Assembly: GCA_052148435.1 (NCBI GenBank)
Contig: JBKQIF010000097.1
Coordinates: 37,071 to 101,070, forward strand
Direction: 5' to 3'
DNA length: 64,000 nt
Source of the DNA: JBEKYD01 sp052148435
Lineage (GTDB): Bacteria > Acidobacteriota > Terriglobia > Bryobacterales > Bryobacteraceae
Shown here piece after piece: positions 1 through 7,977 of the stretch (the stretch's first letter is position 1; every line of letters begins with the position of its first letter). A program made the position numbers and the translations under genes. The notes below the pieces were generated by a model. The model saw nothing but the letters and a program-made list of their open reading frames with translations. It had not been told where the DNA came from and did no database searches.

Positions 1-1
1 T

Positions 2-1450
2 ATGCTGCGGGCGCTTGAGTTCTCAGTCCCGCGCGACCGGGCGCCGGCCTTCTCCAAAGTCCGCCTGCGCGTCACCTGGGACGGCCGCGGCACGGCCTCG
101 ATTGACGCTCCCATTGGGCTTTTCTATGGCGCGGGCATTCTCTACAACCGTGACAACCGCGAGTATCTCGTCAAGTCCTTCCCCATGGTGGTCCGCTACG
201 GCCCGGACCGCGTCTATCTGAGTGGTTACTTCCCTATGCCCTTCTTTCGCTCGGCGCGTGTCGAACTTACCGGCGCCGATCGGCCGATCGCGGATGTCGA
301 ATGGAAGGTTCGCTCCGCGCCGTATCGCGATCCGCCCAATCAGGTCGGCTATTTTCACGCTACCTATCGCGACCATCCGGCGCCCGAGCCCGGCAAGGAT
401 CTGGTGCTGCTCGACACCACCCGGACCGAAGGAGGCGGCGACTGGTCCGGCCAGTTCGTCGGCACGTCTTTCATCTTCTCTCACGCGGCCGTACTCAACA
501 CTCTGGAAGGCGATCCGCGCTTCTTCTTCGATGACAGCCGCACCCCGCAAGCGCAAGGCACCGGCACCGAAGAGTGGGGTGGCGGCGGGGATTACTGGGG
601 CGGCGAAACTATGACCCTCCCCTTCGCCGGCCACCCCACCGGCGCCAGGAGCGCCCAGGCAGCCGTCAGTGACGAGGATAAAATCGAATCGGCTTATCGC
701 TTCCTGCTGGCGGATCTCATGCCCTTCGGCAAGAATGCGCGCATTCAGTTGGAGCACGGCGGCGCCAATGAATCCACCGAGCATTACCAGACCGTCACCT
801 ACTGGTACGGCCTGCCCGCGCCCGCGCTGGTCCAAACCGACGAACTGATCGTCGGCGACGAGGCCAGCGAGCGCCGGCATCGCTACGCGTCGCCGGACGC
901 CTCGGCGCCCTACCAAATCGCCTCGCGCTACGAATGGGGTCCGGACACCTTCGAGGGCCGCGAAATCTACCCGGCGGAAACCGATCGCGGCCGCACCACC
1001 AAAACGGCCTCGGAGTTCACCCTGCGAATCGACCCTCGCAACTTCGGCGTCATGCTCCGCCGGAAGCTCGACTATTCATTCCCCAATCAGCGCGCGGAAG
1101 TCTTCGTCGCCGATGCCGGACCGGGCCAGCCCGACTGGAAGCCGGCCGGCATCTGGTACCTGGCCGGTTCCAACACCTGCGTCTACTCGAGCCCCGGCGG
1201 CCGGCAGGAACTCGGCGCCACCCAGCACATCGTCGAGACATCCAACCGCCGTTTCCGCGATGACGAATTCCTCATTCCTCTCGCCTTGACCGAGGGGCGC
1301 AACGCCATCCGCGTTCGGGTGAAGTTCACGCCCGTATTGAGGCCGCTGTTCCCAGGCTACCCGTTGCCCGAATTGGCCTGGAGCGAAATGCGTTACACGG
1401 CATACAGCTTTGTGATGCCGAAGTTCAGACTGAAAAGAACTGCGCGGTGA
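2..1450 (+). CDS. DUF2961 (GH172-like) protein, probably 5'-truncated by the window
   Basis: The 482-residue frame carries the DUF2961 hallmark GTGTEEWGGGGDYWGG near residue 187, preceded by an EGDPRFFFDDS segment. The family is a double jelly-roll fold that includes glycoside hydrolase family 172. The first ATG sits at base 2 with no visible upstream sequence, and the protein begins directly in a beta-rich stretch, so it may be an internal Met with the true start outside the window. No signal peptide is visible in the part shown. A sugar-processing role is inferred from the family only; the substrate cannot be read from sequence. A large inverted repeat follows the stop codon. Confidence 0.75.
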   Translation: MLRALEFSVPRDRAPAFSKVRLRVTWDGRGTASIDAPIGLFYGAGILYNRDNREYLVKSFPMVVRYGPDRVYLSGYFPMPFFRSARVELTGADRPIADVEWKVRSAPYRDPPNQVGYFHATYRDHPAPEPGKDLVLLDTTRTEGGGDWSGQFVGTSFIFSHAAVLNTLEGDPRFFFDDSRTPQAQGTGTEEWGGGGDYWGGETMTLPFAGHPTGARSAQAAVSDEDKIESAYRFLLADLMPFGKNARIQLEHGGANESTEHYQTVTYWYGLPAPALVQTDELIVGDEASERRHRYASPDASAPYQIASRYEWGPDTFEGREIYPAETDRGRTTKTASEFTLRIDPRNFGVMLRRKLDYSFPNQRAEVFVADAGPGQPDWKPAGIWYLAGSNTCVYSSPGGRQELGATQHIVETSNRRFRDDEFLIPLALTEGRNAIRVRVKFTPVLRPLFPGYPLPELAWSEMRYTAYSFVMPKFRLKRTAR

Positions 1451-1475
1451 CAAGGGCTCGCAAAGCGGGTGCTGC

Positions 1476-1589
1476 CGTGGCGCACGCACTCGTGCGTGCC
1501 GCGTCGGCACTCTTGCCGACGCCTGCCTTCACGGGCGCAGAAGCGTCGAGTAGAAACTCGACGCGGCACGCACGAGTGCGTGCGCCACG
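1476..1589. repeat. Large inverted repeat with 31-base perfect arms
   Basis: Bases 1476-1506 and 1559-1589 are perfect reverse complements over 31 bases. The arms begin with CGTGGCGCACGCAC, which is itself partly palindromic. Between them are two smaller hairpins (1501-1522 and 1543-1564). It lies between two co-directional genes and would form a strong cruciform or RNA hairpin. A partial second copy is at 41227-41273, so it is a dispersed element and not only a terminator. Confidence 0.9.
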
Positions 1590-1641
1590 AGAAGATCTGA
1601 AGTTATTCTTGGGTTTACCCTAACCGTCGGAAGATGAGACT

Positions 1642-2739
1642 ATGAGCGATTCCCCATCGACTTCGCTTGCCGCGGTGTTTCGTGCCGCCGGCGAGCCGCT
1701 CGCCCTCGACCGGTTTCCCATTCCCGTGCTGGCGGGCGCCGAAGCGCTGGTGCGCGTGCGGTGCGCCACCATTTGCGGCAGCGACCTGCATTCCTGGTCC
1801 GGCCGGCGCCACTCGCCCATGCCAAGCATATTGGGCCACGAAATGGTGGGCGAGATCGCCGGCATGGGTCCGCGGGGCGCGCGCGATTATCGCGGACGGC
1901 CGCTTGGCCTCGGCGACCGCGTCACCTGGTCCATGGTGTGGAGTTGCGGCCAGTGCTTCTACTGCCGCCACGGATTGCGGCCCAAGTGCGAGCGCCTGAT
2001 GAAGTTCGGCCACGAAGAGATCGCGCCCGGCCGGGTTTTGATCGGTGGCATGGCGGAGTACTGCCACCTGCCCGAAGGCACCGCCATATTCCGCGTCCCG
2101 CCCGGCGTCCCCGACGCCGTAGCCAGTCCCGCCAATTGCGCCACCGCCACCGTGGCGGCGGTGCTTCGCAACGCCGGCGCGCTTGAAGACGAAGTCGTCG
2201 TGATCCACGGCGCCGGGATGCTCGGCCTGACCGCGTGCGCGATGGCGGCCGCCGGGGGCGCCCGGTGCGTGATCGCGATCGAGCCCGACCCGCGGCGGCG
2301 CGAGACGGCCTTGCGGTTCGGCGCCGATATAGCGCTGGATAGCGCCCTGGCGCCGGCGGAAATTGCCGCGCGCGTGAAGGAACCGAGCGACGGACGGGGA
2401 GCCGATGCCGGCCTGGAATTCGCCGGCTATCCGGAATCCGTCGAACTCGGCGTGGGGCTGCTGCGCATGGGCGGCCGCTTCGTGATGGCGGGCGCCACGT
2501 TTCCCAGCCGTCCGGCGCAACTGGCCGCCGAACAACTGGTCCGCCGCATGATCCGGATCGTCGGCGTCTACAACTACTCGCCCGAGGACTTGGAAACCGC
2601 GCTGGCTTTTCTCTCTGGCGCCGTGAATCGCTTCCCCTTCGAGGACCTGGTCGGGGCTAGCTTCCCGTTGCGCGAAGTCAACGCCGCCATCGCCTTCGCC
2701 GAAAACCGGCGCCCGCCGCGCGTCGCCCTGGTCCCTTGA
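1642..2739 (+). CDS. Zinc-binding alcohol dehydrogenase, phosphonate-catabolism type (HpnZ-like)
   Basis: A 365-residue medium-chain dehydrogenase. Cys45, His66 and Glu67 (CGSD, GHE motifs) are the expected catalytic zinc ligands, and Cys102, Cys105, Cys108 and Cys116 form the structural zinc site. A Rossmann segment with a glycine-rich turn (VVIHGAGMLGL) starts near residue 187. The gene ends 49 bases before a phosphonoacetaldehyde hydrolase, and this pairing defines the proposed phosphonate-catabolism dehydrogenase family (TIGR03366). The natural substrate is not established for that family. Start chosen at ATG 1642 with a purine-rich GGAAGATGAG just upstream. Confidence 0.8.
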   Translation: MSDSPSTSLAAVFRAAGEPLALDRFPIPVLAGAEALVRVRCATICGSDLHSWSGRRHSPMPSILGHEMVGEIAGMGPRGARDYRGRPLGLGDRVTWSMVWSCGQCFYCRHGLRPKCERLMKFGHEEIAPGRVLIGGMAEYCHLPEGTAIFRVPPGVPDAVASPANCATATVAAVLRNAGALEDEVVVIHGAGMLGLTACAMAAAGGARCVIAIEPDPRRRETALRFGADIALDSALAPAEIAARVKEPSDGRGADAGLEFAGYPESVELGVGLLRMGGRFVMAGATFPSRPAQLAAEQLVRRMIRIVGVYNYSPEDLETALAFLSGAVNRFPFEDLVGASFPLREVNAAIAFAENRRPPRVALVP

Positions 2740-2788
2740 GAGAGCCCCCTTGAGAGCCGGCCACCGTGTACTCTTTTCAGGAGCAGGA

Positions 2789-3610
2789 ATGAGCCAACCT
2801 ACGCAACCGAACGGCGTCCGCGCCGTCATCTTCGACATTTCCGGCACCACCCTCGATTTCGGCAGCCGCGGGCCCGTCGTGGCCTTCGTGGAACTGTTCG
2901 CCCGCCATGGCGTGGCCATCAGCGAGGCGGAAGCCCGCGGCCCCATGGGCACCCACAAGAAGGATCACATCTGGAGCCTGCTGAGCGATGGCTCGGTGGC
3001 CGGGCGGTGGGCCCTCGCCAACGGCGGCGCGCCTGCGCCTGAGGATCTCGACCGCCTCTACGCGGAATTCACGCCGCTGCAGATGGAGGTTTTGAAGCGC
3101 CACTGCGACGTGATTCCGGGAGTGCCCGAGGTGGTGCGCCAACTGCGTGCGCGCGGCATCAAGATCGCCAACACCACTGGCTTCGACACCGGCATGATGG
3201 TGGACCTGGTCCGTCTGGCCGGCGAGGGCGGCTACACACCCGACCTGTGGGTGTGCCCGGACCTAGTGGGGAAAGGAAGACCGGCGCCGTGGATGGCGTT
3301 CTACGCCGCGCAGAAACTGAACCTATACCCCATGTCGGCGTTCGTCAAAGTGGGAGACACGCTGGCCGACGTCGAGGAAGCCCACGCGGCCGGTATGTGG
3401 GCCGTCTCGGTTTTGCGGCACGGTAATGAAGTCGGCTTGTCGCGTGACGACCTGGAGCGGCTTTCGCCGGCGGAACTGGAGGAACGGATGAGCCGTGCGC
3501 GCGCCCGCCTGGCTGCCAAAGGCCCGCACTACATCATCTGCTCAACCGCCGATCTCATCCCCATAGTGGACGACATCACGGCGCGCCTGGCCCGCGGCGA
3601 GCGTCCGTAA
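2789..3610 (+). CDS. phnX: Phosphonoacetaldehyde hydrolase (phosphonatase)
   Basis: A 273-residue HAD-superfamily enzyme expected to cleave the C-P bond of phosphonoacetaldehyde to acetaldehyde and phosphate. The nucleophile motif is DISGTT (Asp16), and the MGTHKKDH segment supplies the Schiff-base lysine (Lys57 by alignment with MGxxKxDH) that distinguishes phosphonatases from other HAD enzymes. The KVGDTLADVEEA segment gives the distal acidic residues. The usual Ala in DxAGTT is Ser here. The ATG at 2789 follows CAGGAGCAGGA, a good ribosome site; a TTG further upstream at 2750 is in frame but less likely. The aminotransferase phnW is not in the window. Confidence 0.85.
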   Translation: MSQPTQPNGVRAVIFDISGTTLDFGSRGPVVAFVELFARHGVAISEAEARGPMGTHKKDHIWSLLSDGSVAGRWALANGGAPAPEDLDRLYAEFTPLQMEVLKRHCDVIPGVPEVVRQLRARGIKIANTTGFDTGMMVDLVRLAGEGGYTPDLWVCPDLVGKGRPAPWMAFYAAQKLNLYPMSAFVKVGDTLADVEEAHAAGMWAVSVLRHGNEVGLSRDDLERLSPAELEERMSRARARLAAKGPHYIICSTADLIPIVDDITARLARGERP

Positions 3611-3680
3611 GGAAGCCGTCACGCACCCCATAAGCGAAACCTCTCAAGTAGCGCGCATGCCATACTGGTAACGGAATACC

Positions 3681-3989
3681 ATGGCTGCCGACCTTATTCA
3701 GGAGCGCCAAAAGGCTCACGCCTACCTGGACCGCCTGCCGCCGGAGCAACTGAGCGCCGTACGGGGTTTACTGGAAACCATGCTCAGTCCGGTATCCCGC
3801 GCCGTTGCCAACGCGCCGATCGAGGATGAGGAAATCAGCGCGGAAGAAGAACGTGCCGTGGCCGAAGCGCGCGAGTGGCTCAAATACAACAAAGCCATTC
3901 CGCATGAGGAAGCGATGGCCGCGCTGGGCCTGGGAACGGATGGCGCGCCGCTTGCGCCCGAAGAGAACAACGCGCAGCGAGAGTTGTAG
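3681..3989 (+). CDS. Small acidic protein, possible antitoxin of a three-gene module
   Basis: A 102-residue protein I do not recognise with confidence. It has an N-terminal helix (LIQERQKAHAYLDRLPPEQL), an acidic middle (IEDEEISAEEERAVAEA) and a C-terminal WLKYNKAIPHEEAMAALGL segment that resembles the tails of small antitoxin-like proteins found next to RelE-type genes. It ends three bases before a DUF4258 gene, and the two are followed by a DUF2283 gene, so one transcript is likely. Its acidity and position suggest an antitoxin; this is inference. Confidence 0.6.
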   Translation: MAADLIQERQKAHAYLDRLPPEQLSAVRGLLETMLSPVSRAVANAPIEDEEISAEEERAVAEAREWLKYNKAIPHEEAMAALGLGTDGAPLAPEENNAQREL

Positions 3990-3992
3990 GCC

Positions 3993-4259
3993 GTGGAGTT
4001 CCGGCTGTCGCGTCATGCCGAGTGGGAGATGGCCCGCCGCAGCATCCCGTTGGCGTCGGTCCAGGCTGTCATGGACTATCCCGAACAAAGGGTCCGCGAC
4101 GAGTCCCGCGCCGGCGCCTGGATCTACCAGTCGCGGTTACGGTTCGAAGATGGGAGAATATATCTGCTGCGGGTCGTGGTGGCGGAAGAACATACGCCGG
4201 CTGTGATCGTCACTGCCTACAGGACCAGCAAGGTCGAGAAATACTGGAGCGCCGAATGA
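3993..4259 (+). CDS. DUF4258 domain protein
   Basis: An 88-residue protein whose opening FRLSRHAEWEMARRSIPL and closing VVIVTAYRTSKVEKYW match the DUF4258 family, a small basic domain often found in toxin-antitoxin-like pairs. The start is GTG at 3993, three bases after the previous stop. Its TGA overlaps the ATG of the next gene by four bases (ATGA), which implies translational coupling. A toxin-like or nuclease-like role is sometimes suggested for this family but cannot be shown here. Confidence 0.7.
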   Translation: MEFRLSRHAEWEMARRSIPLASVQAVMDYPEQRVRDESRAGAWIYQSRLRFEDGRIYLLRVVVAEEHTPAVIVTAYRTSKVEKYWSAE

Positions 4260-4471
4260 AAGTCGTATACGATCCCGAAGTAGACGTTCTCAGTGTTCTG
4301 CTGAGCGACTCCCCGGTCGCGGAAAGCGACCAGGACAAGCCCGGCGTCATCCTGGACTACGATGGCGAGGGCAATATCGTGAGCCTTGAGATCCTCGACG
4401 CGTCCAAGCGCATGGAAAACCCCATGTCGGTCGAGTACGCCGTAACGCCGTCGCTCCGGCGCCCCGCGTGA
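4256..4471 (+). CDS. DUF2283 domain protein
   Basis: A 71-residue protein opening MKVVYDPEVDVLSVLLSD and containing GVILDYDGEGNIVSLEILDAS, both typical of DUF2283. The family is commonly the downstream partner of DUF4258 and is thought to act as the antitoxin-like member. The start codon overlaps the upstream stop (ATGA). With two acidic candidates flanking DUF4258 (the 3681 gene and this one), which one neutralises it cannot be decided from sequence. Confidence 0.75.
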   Translation: MKVVYDPEVDVLSVLLSDSPVAESDQDKPGVILDYDGEGNIVSLEILDASKRMENPMSVEYAVTPSLRRPA

Positions 4472-4737
4472 CTCCGGCCCGACTGTCTCGGGTCCTGGTT
4501 TTCCGCTACGCTGTATAAACTCAGCCGAAAACCCGGCGCAGGGGTTACTTTCCCTGGCCCCGCGATAATTGACGAGCTACAAGCCGCCAAGGGCTCACGT
4601 CAGGCTGTCCACTTCAACCTGGCTCGTCTCGCAGGCTTTACAAATGTAGCTTCTGTGGCTCCAGTGAGAGCAAATTAGCCAATTGAATAGGCGGGTTGAG
4701 TCAATAGTCTTTGAATCGCTCAATGCTCCTGGATTTT
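4472..4737. other. Intergenic stretch with one dispersed repeat copy
   Basis: No gene was recognised. Bases 4587-4610 carry one copy of the CCAAGGGCTC repeat described separately. Composition is less GC-rich than the neighbours, consistent with decayed sequence. Confidence 0.5.
4587..4610 (+). repeat. Dispersed 24-base repeat, copy 1
   Basis: The segment starts CCAAGGGCTCACGTCAGG and ends CTGTCC. The same core occurs at 14160-14183 on this strand and at 40150-40173 on the other strand. In the other two copies the core is followed by tandem CCCCTTC(A/G)G units; here that tail is degenerate. Confidence 0.8.
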
Positions 4738-5333
4738 TCAACGACGGCGACGTCTCACGGGTCCACCAATGATCGACAACGAATCACAGAGCACCGTCGG
4801 CCCTACGCCCTTTATCTTTATGGATTCTACAAGGACGCGAACCAGACCTCCCCGGCACAGCACGGTCTTCCTCAGATCGGCGCAGATCCGATGTTGCATC
4901 CCCTCGCTCGTTGCGAGGACAATCTCAGTTCTTCGACTTCCCAGTACGATGGCTACCGTCGGCCGAAGAAACGGTGCAACCGTGTTATTCAGCCACCTTG
5001 TAAGCTTCTGTTCGGAAATCCTGATAACGCGTCCCTCGATCGAAACAAGTGGTGGGCTCACCGTTGCCGGTTTCGGAACAACCTTTGGCATCTCATTCCT
5101 CGGCTTTTGGATGCATCCAAAACCGTCTGCTCCCGGCTGAATTTCAGCGCTGTTCAGCCGCATCGCGTAGCACCCATGCACCTCCCAAGGGGAACCGTCA
5201 CCAGCTCAAGCAAAACGAAGTCGCCGTACCCATTGGAGTGAGCCAGGACCCACTCTTTGCAGTCTTGGCAGCGTACCCGATAGTTCAACCGCTGTTTCGT
5301 GAGCATCACTGTCCCGAACATAGCGAAATGCAT
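4738..5333 (-). pseudogene. Frameshifted hypothetical protein: zinc-finger-like N-terminus plus OB-like C-terminus
   Basis: Reading the minus strand from ATG 5333 gives LNYRVRCQDCKEWVLAHSNG and then YGDFVLLELVTVP, a compact CxxC segment, before the frame runs into a stop. One base over, the frame continues WEVHGCYAMRLNS and then a beta-rich tail ending IKGVGPTVLCDSLSII down to 4738. The two parts are offset by exactly one missing base, near 5180-5190, so a single deletion explains the break. The CxxC plus HxCY spacing suggests a small zinc fold, and the tail resembles a nucleic-acid-binding OB barrel; both are inference. Either a real pseudogene or an assembly error. Confidence 0.5.
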
Positions 5334-5339
5334 CCGGCA

Positions 5340-5462
5340 TCACAAGCGGACCTCTCTTTGTGATCGCTTCACACTCTTATTCCTTTGAAGTTCGGCGACC
5401 TCGTGGGCGGCGAGGTGGAGGCGCAATCTTTGCGGCAAGTTTTCATCGAGCAGAACCCGCAT
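5340..5462 (-). pseudogene. Truncated DUF5615 (PIN-like) toxin fragment
   Basis: From ATG 5462 the minus strand encodes MRVLLDENLPQRLRLHLAAH and then EVAEL, which is the N-terminus of a DUF5615/PIN-like toxin. After about 25 residues similarity ends and the frame stops at 5340, giving 40 residues against about 108 for the intact homologue at 13611-13937. It begins three bases after the stop of the DUF433 gene, the normal antitoxin-toxin order. The conserved N-terminal Asp (LLDEN) remains, but the rest of the catalytic fold is gone. Confidence 0.75.
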
Positions 5463-5465
5463 CGA

Positions 5466-5702
5466 TCACTTCCCGGATTCGGCGCTCTGCGCGATGAAAT
5501 CCAGAAGCTCGGCAATCTGCCCGGCCCCAACCGTGGGAAACTCCTGCGACAGCTCCGAGATGCTCAATTCACTCATGTTGCGCAGAATGGCGGTGACCGG
5601 TACGCGTGTGCCCCGAAAAACCCAAGCGCCGCCCTGCGTGTCCGGCTTGCTTTCCAAAACGGAGCAGCGTGACCAATCGATCAACGTCGTCGCGGTTGCC
5701 AT
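5466..5702 (-). CDS. DUF433 antitoxin (VapB45-like), partner truncated
   Basis: A 78-residue protein with the DUF433 signature IDWSRCSVLESKPDTQGGAW followed by VFRGTRVPVTAIL and a C-terminal helix-turn-helix-like segment. It is clearly paralogous to the antitoxin at 13364. ATG 5702 was chosen over an upstream in-frame ATG because it is preceded by GGGAGGAAA at ideal spacing and removes a basic, low-complexity extension. The adjacent toxin gene is only a fragment, so this is an orphan antitoxin. Confidence 0.8.
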   Translation of the reverse strand: MATATTLIDWSRCSVLESKPDTQGGAWVFRGTRVPVTAILRNMSELSISELSQEFPTVGAGQIAELLDFIAQSAESGK

Positions 5703-6317
5703 TTTCCTCCCGCCCTCCCAATCCGATCCTAGCCTAAGTCGCCGCCGGCGCCAAGCTGGGCCGGAAGTCCAACACCAACCTTCGCAAAGGAGCGCTGACG
5801 GCCGTCGTCCGCCGGGCAGAAAGCGGAACAGCCTGAACTGCACTGTTCTCATGTAAGGAGAGACGGCCTGACGCGAAGTCCCAGTCACGAAACTTTCCAA
5901 ATTATTTCAGGCCTCGAAATCCTTTCCTCCCACCGCCTCGTCTCTGCCGCATTGCTCACCGTCCCAGTCGTCGTGCTACATCTCGAAATGGGGAGCCGCT
6001 ATCGTCTGATAGCGCTCCCGGGAGCGAACCCAAATCCAAAATACCGAACGAAGCCAATTTTCCACTCAACAAAAAGAAACAAAGTAACTTACTCCGCTCT
6101 GTACGAATCCATTTCGGACCCTTCCCCGAACCCAAATTCGGGGATTTCGATCAGCTCTGGAAGGCGCACAAAAATGCACAAACGCGCACAAATCGCCGAC
6201 CTCGGCAATACCAGCCCCGTCCGCCCGCGCCCGTCTTTCGCCGCCGCGCCACGGCTCCCCTTCCGAACCGGAAATCCCCTCTGCCGCGTGTTACCCTCAG
6301 TTTTTCGTTAGGCTCTT
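5703..6317. other. Gene-free stretch upstream of pgk, one hairpin
   Basis: No convincing gene on either strand. Bases 5992-6018 form a hairpin (GGAGCCGCTATC, loop GTCT, GATAGCGCTCC) with one bulged base and no following T-run, so it is not a standard terminator. The last 250 bases are A-rich in places (AAAAAGAAACAAAG near 6068). A pgk promoter must lie here, but no clear -35/-10 pair was found. Confidence 0.5.
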
Positions 6318-7493
6318 ATGTCTTACCTTTCTATTCGCGATCTCGATCTGAACGGCAAACGCGTTTTCATTCGGGTGGATTTCAATGTTCCGCTGATCAA
6401 AAACGATCGCGGAGAAATGGAAATCTCCAGCGACAAGCGCATCAAGGCGTCGCTGCCAACCATTCAATATGCGCTGGAACACGGCGCCGGCCTGGTTCTG
6501 GCTTCGCACCTGGGGCGTCCCAAGGGAAAACCCAACCCGGAAATGAGTCTCCAGCCGGTGGCTACGCGGCTGGCCGAACTGTTGGGCCGTCCGGTGGCGA
6601 TGGCGCCCGATTGCGTAGGTCCGGAAGTGGCGGCGATGCTGCCCGCGCCGGGCCAGGTTCTGCTGCTCGAGAACCTGCGTTTCCACCCCCAGGAAGAAAA
6701 GAACGATCCGGAATTCTCGAAACAGCTCGCCGCGCTGTGCGACGTTTACGTGAACGACGCCTTCGGCTCGGCCCACCGCGCCCACGCCTCCACTGAAGGC
6801 ATGGTCCCGTTTGTGGCTACCGCCGCGGCGGGCCTGTTGATGGAGCAGGAGCTGAAGTACCTGGGCATGGCCACGCGCAACCCGGCCCGCCCCTGCGTGG
6901 CCATTCTGGGCGGCGCCAAGGTTTCCGACAAGATCGAAGTCATCGAAAACCTGGGCAAGATCGTGGACAGACTTCTCATCGGCGGCGCCATGGCTTATAC
7001 CTTCCTGAAGGCCCAGGGCCTGCCTGTCGGCAAATCGCTGGTGGAAAACGACAAGCTCGAGCTGGCTCGCAGCCTGATGGCCAGCCTGGGAGCCAAACTG
7101 CTGCTGCCGCTCGACCACGTGGTGGTTTCCGAAATCGCCGCGGGCGCGCCCCACGAAACCGTGGACACCATCCCGGACGGCAAGATCGCGGTGGATATCG
7201 GTCCCAAGACCATCGCGGAATACGCCCAGGTGATCGCCTCCGCCAAGACCGTGATCTGGAACGGTCCCATGGGCATTTTCGAAAAGCCGCCTTTCGACAC
7301 GGGCACCGTGGCGCTGGCTAAAGCCGTGGCCGAATCCGGCGCAACGTCGGTGGTAGGCGGCGGCGATTCGGAAAAGGCCATCAAAGCCGCCGGCGTCACC
7401 GGCAAGATCAGCCACGTTTCCACCGGCGGCGGCGCCTCGCTGGAATTCCTGGCCGGCATCGAACTTCCCGGCGTCAAAGCTCTCGAACGCTGA
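6318..7493 (+). CDS. pgk: Phosphoglycerate kinase
   Basis: A 391-residue glycolytic enzyme that transfers phosphate between 1,3-bisphosphoglycerate and ADP in the cytoplasm. Visible signatures are the N-terminal RVDFNVPL, the ENLRFHPQEEKNDPEF loop, VNDAFGSAHRAHAS, the hinge WNGPMGIFE and the nucleotide-binding VVGGGDS followed by HVSTGGGASLEFL. Length is normal for the family. The ATG at 6318 has only a weak upstream purine stretch. It stands alone, without gap or tpi next to it. Confidence 0.97.
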   Translation: MSYLSIRDLDLNGKRVFIRVDFNVPLIKNDRGEMEISSDKRIKASLPTIQYALEHGAGLVLASHLGRPKGKPNPEMSLQPVATRLAELLGRPVAMAPDCVGPEVAAMLPAPGQVLLLENLRFHPQEEKNDPEFSKQLAALCDVYVNDAFGSAHRAHASTEGMVPFVATAAAGLLMEQELKYLGMATRNPARPCVAILGGAKVSDKIEVIENLGKIVDRLLIGGAMAYTFLKAQGLPVGKSLVENDKLELARSLMASLGAKLLLPLDHVVVSEIAAGAPHETVDTIPDGKIAVDIGPKTIAEYAQVIASAKTVIWNGPMGIFEKPPFDTGTVALAKAVAESGATSVVGGGDSEKAIKAAGVTGKISHVSTGGGASLEFLAGIELPGVKALER

Positions 7494-7517
7494 GAGAGTC
7501 ATTCTGCCCGCTGGAAG

Positions 7518-7541
7518 ACCACAGGCTAAAGCCTGTGCCAC
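7518..7541. repeat. Palindromic repeat CACAGGCTAAAGCCTGTG, copy A
   Basis: The 18-base near-perfect palindrome at 7520-7537 is followed by CCAC. The same unit occurs twice at 35785-35840 and twice at 44622-44680, each time just after a stop codon. It is a short hairpin of the dispersed palindromic repeat type. Confidence 0.85.
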
Positions 7542-7550
7542 CGGCTGCCG

Positions 7551-7662
7551 TTTGCGTCTAAAATAAGCAGAACCCGCCATGAAACTTCGCCTTCTTGCGT
7601 ATAGCTTCTTCGCCGCTGCCGCCTGGGCCCAGCCCGGCAGCCACCAGCTTGCGGTTTCTTGA
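7551..7662 (+). pseudogene. Duplicated 5' fragment of the amidohydrolase gene
   Basis: This stretch matches 22036-22132 closely: a -10-like TAAAAT (TAGAAT in the intact copy), the shared AATAAGCAGAACC leader, the ATG at 7579 and the signal-peptide codons ending AAAAWAQPGSH. Similarity stops there, and the frame ends at TGA 7660-7662 after 27 residues. It is therefore a remnant consisting of the promoter, leader and signal sequence of the amidohydrolase at 22063, not a functional gene. It sits directly before mazE. Confidence 0.8.
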
Positions 7663-7674
7663 GTTCGTCTTCGC

Positions 7675-7710
7675 TTGACACGCCAAGCGCGCCGGAATAA
7701 CATTGTTATT
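7675..7710 (+). promoter_or_regulatory. mazEF promoter with overlapping palindromic operator
   Basis: TTGACA at 7675-7680 is separated by 17 bases from TAACAT at 7698-7703. An inverted repeat AATAAC-ATT-GTTATT at 7696-7710 covers the -10, as expected for an autoregulatory MazE/MazEF operator. The predicted start of transcription is only a few bases before the ATG at 7714, so the message has almost no leader. Binding by MazEF is inferred from position and known autoregulation of such modules. Confidence 0.7.
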
Positions 7711-7713
7711 ACC

Positions 7714-7977
7714 ATGCGGACTGTACATGTGAGCATTCGACAGATAGGCAATTCCCGGGGAGTTGTCATCCCCAAGCCGGTGCTTGCACAACTGGGTCTG
7801 GACGGCAGGGCGGGCGCGGAAATGACGATCGAGGATGGTGCACTTGTGTTGCGCAGGCCCGCCAGTCCGGCCCGCACTGGTTGGGCCGAGGCCGCCAGGA
7901 GAATCGCCGAGGCTGGTGACGACGAACTCGTGATGGGCGAATTTGGTAATGCGGACGATCCGGAGTTGGTTTGGTGA
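7714..7977 (+). CDS. mazE: MazE-type AbrB antitoxin
   Basis: An 87-residue protein with the AbrB/MazE swapped-hairpin signature VSIRQIGNSRGVVIPKPVL at the N-terminus and an acidic, flexible C-terminus (GDDELVMGEFGNADDPELVW) suited to wrapping the toxin. ATG 7714 is chosen because it begins the domain; an in-frame TTG at 7675 is part of the -35 hexamer. The stop overlaps the mazF start by four bases (GTGA), implying coupling. Confidence 0.88.
   Translation: MRTVHVSIRQIGNSRGVVIPKPVLAQLGLDGRAGAEMTIEDGALVLRRPASPARTGWAEAARRIAEAGDDELVMGEFGNADDPELVW

Noticed and set aside
5992..6018. Riboswitch or terminator upstream of pgk
   Set aside because: A single hairpin without T-run or any recognisable aptamer; too far (300 bases) from the ATG to be assigned.
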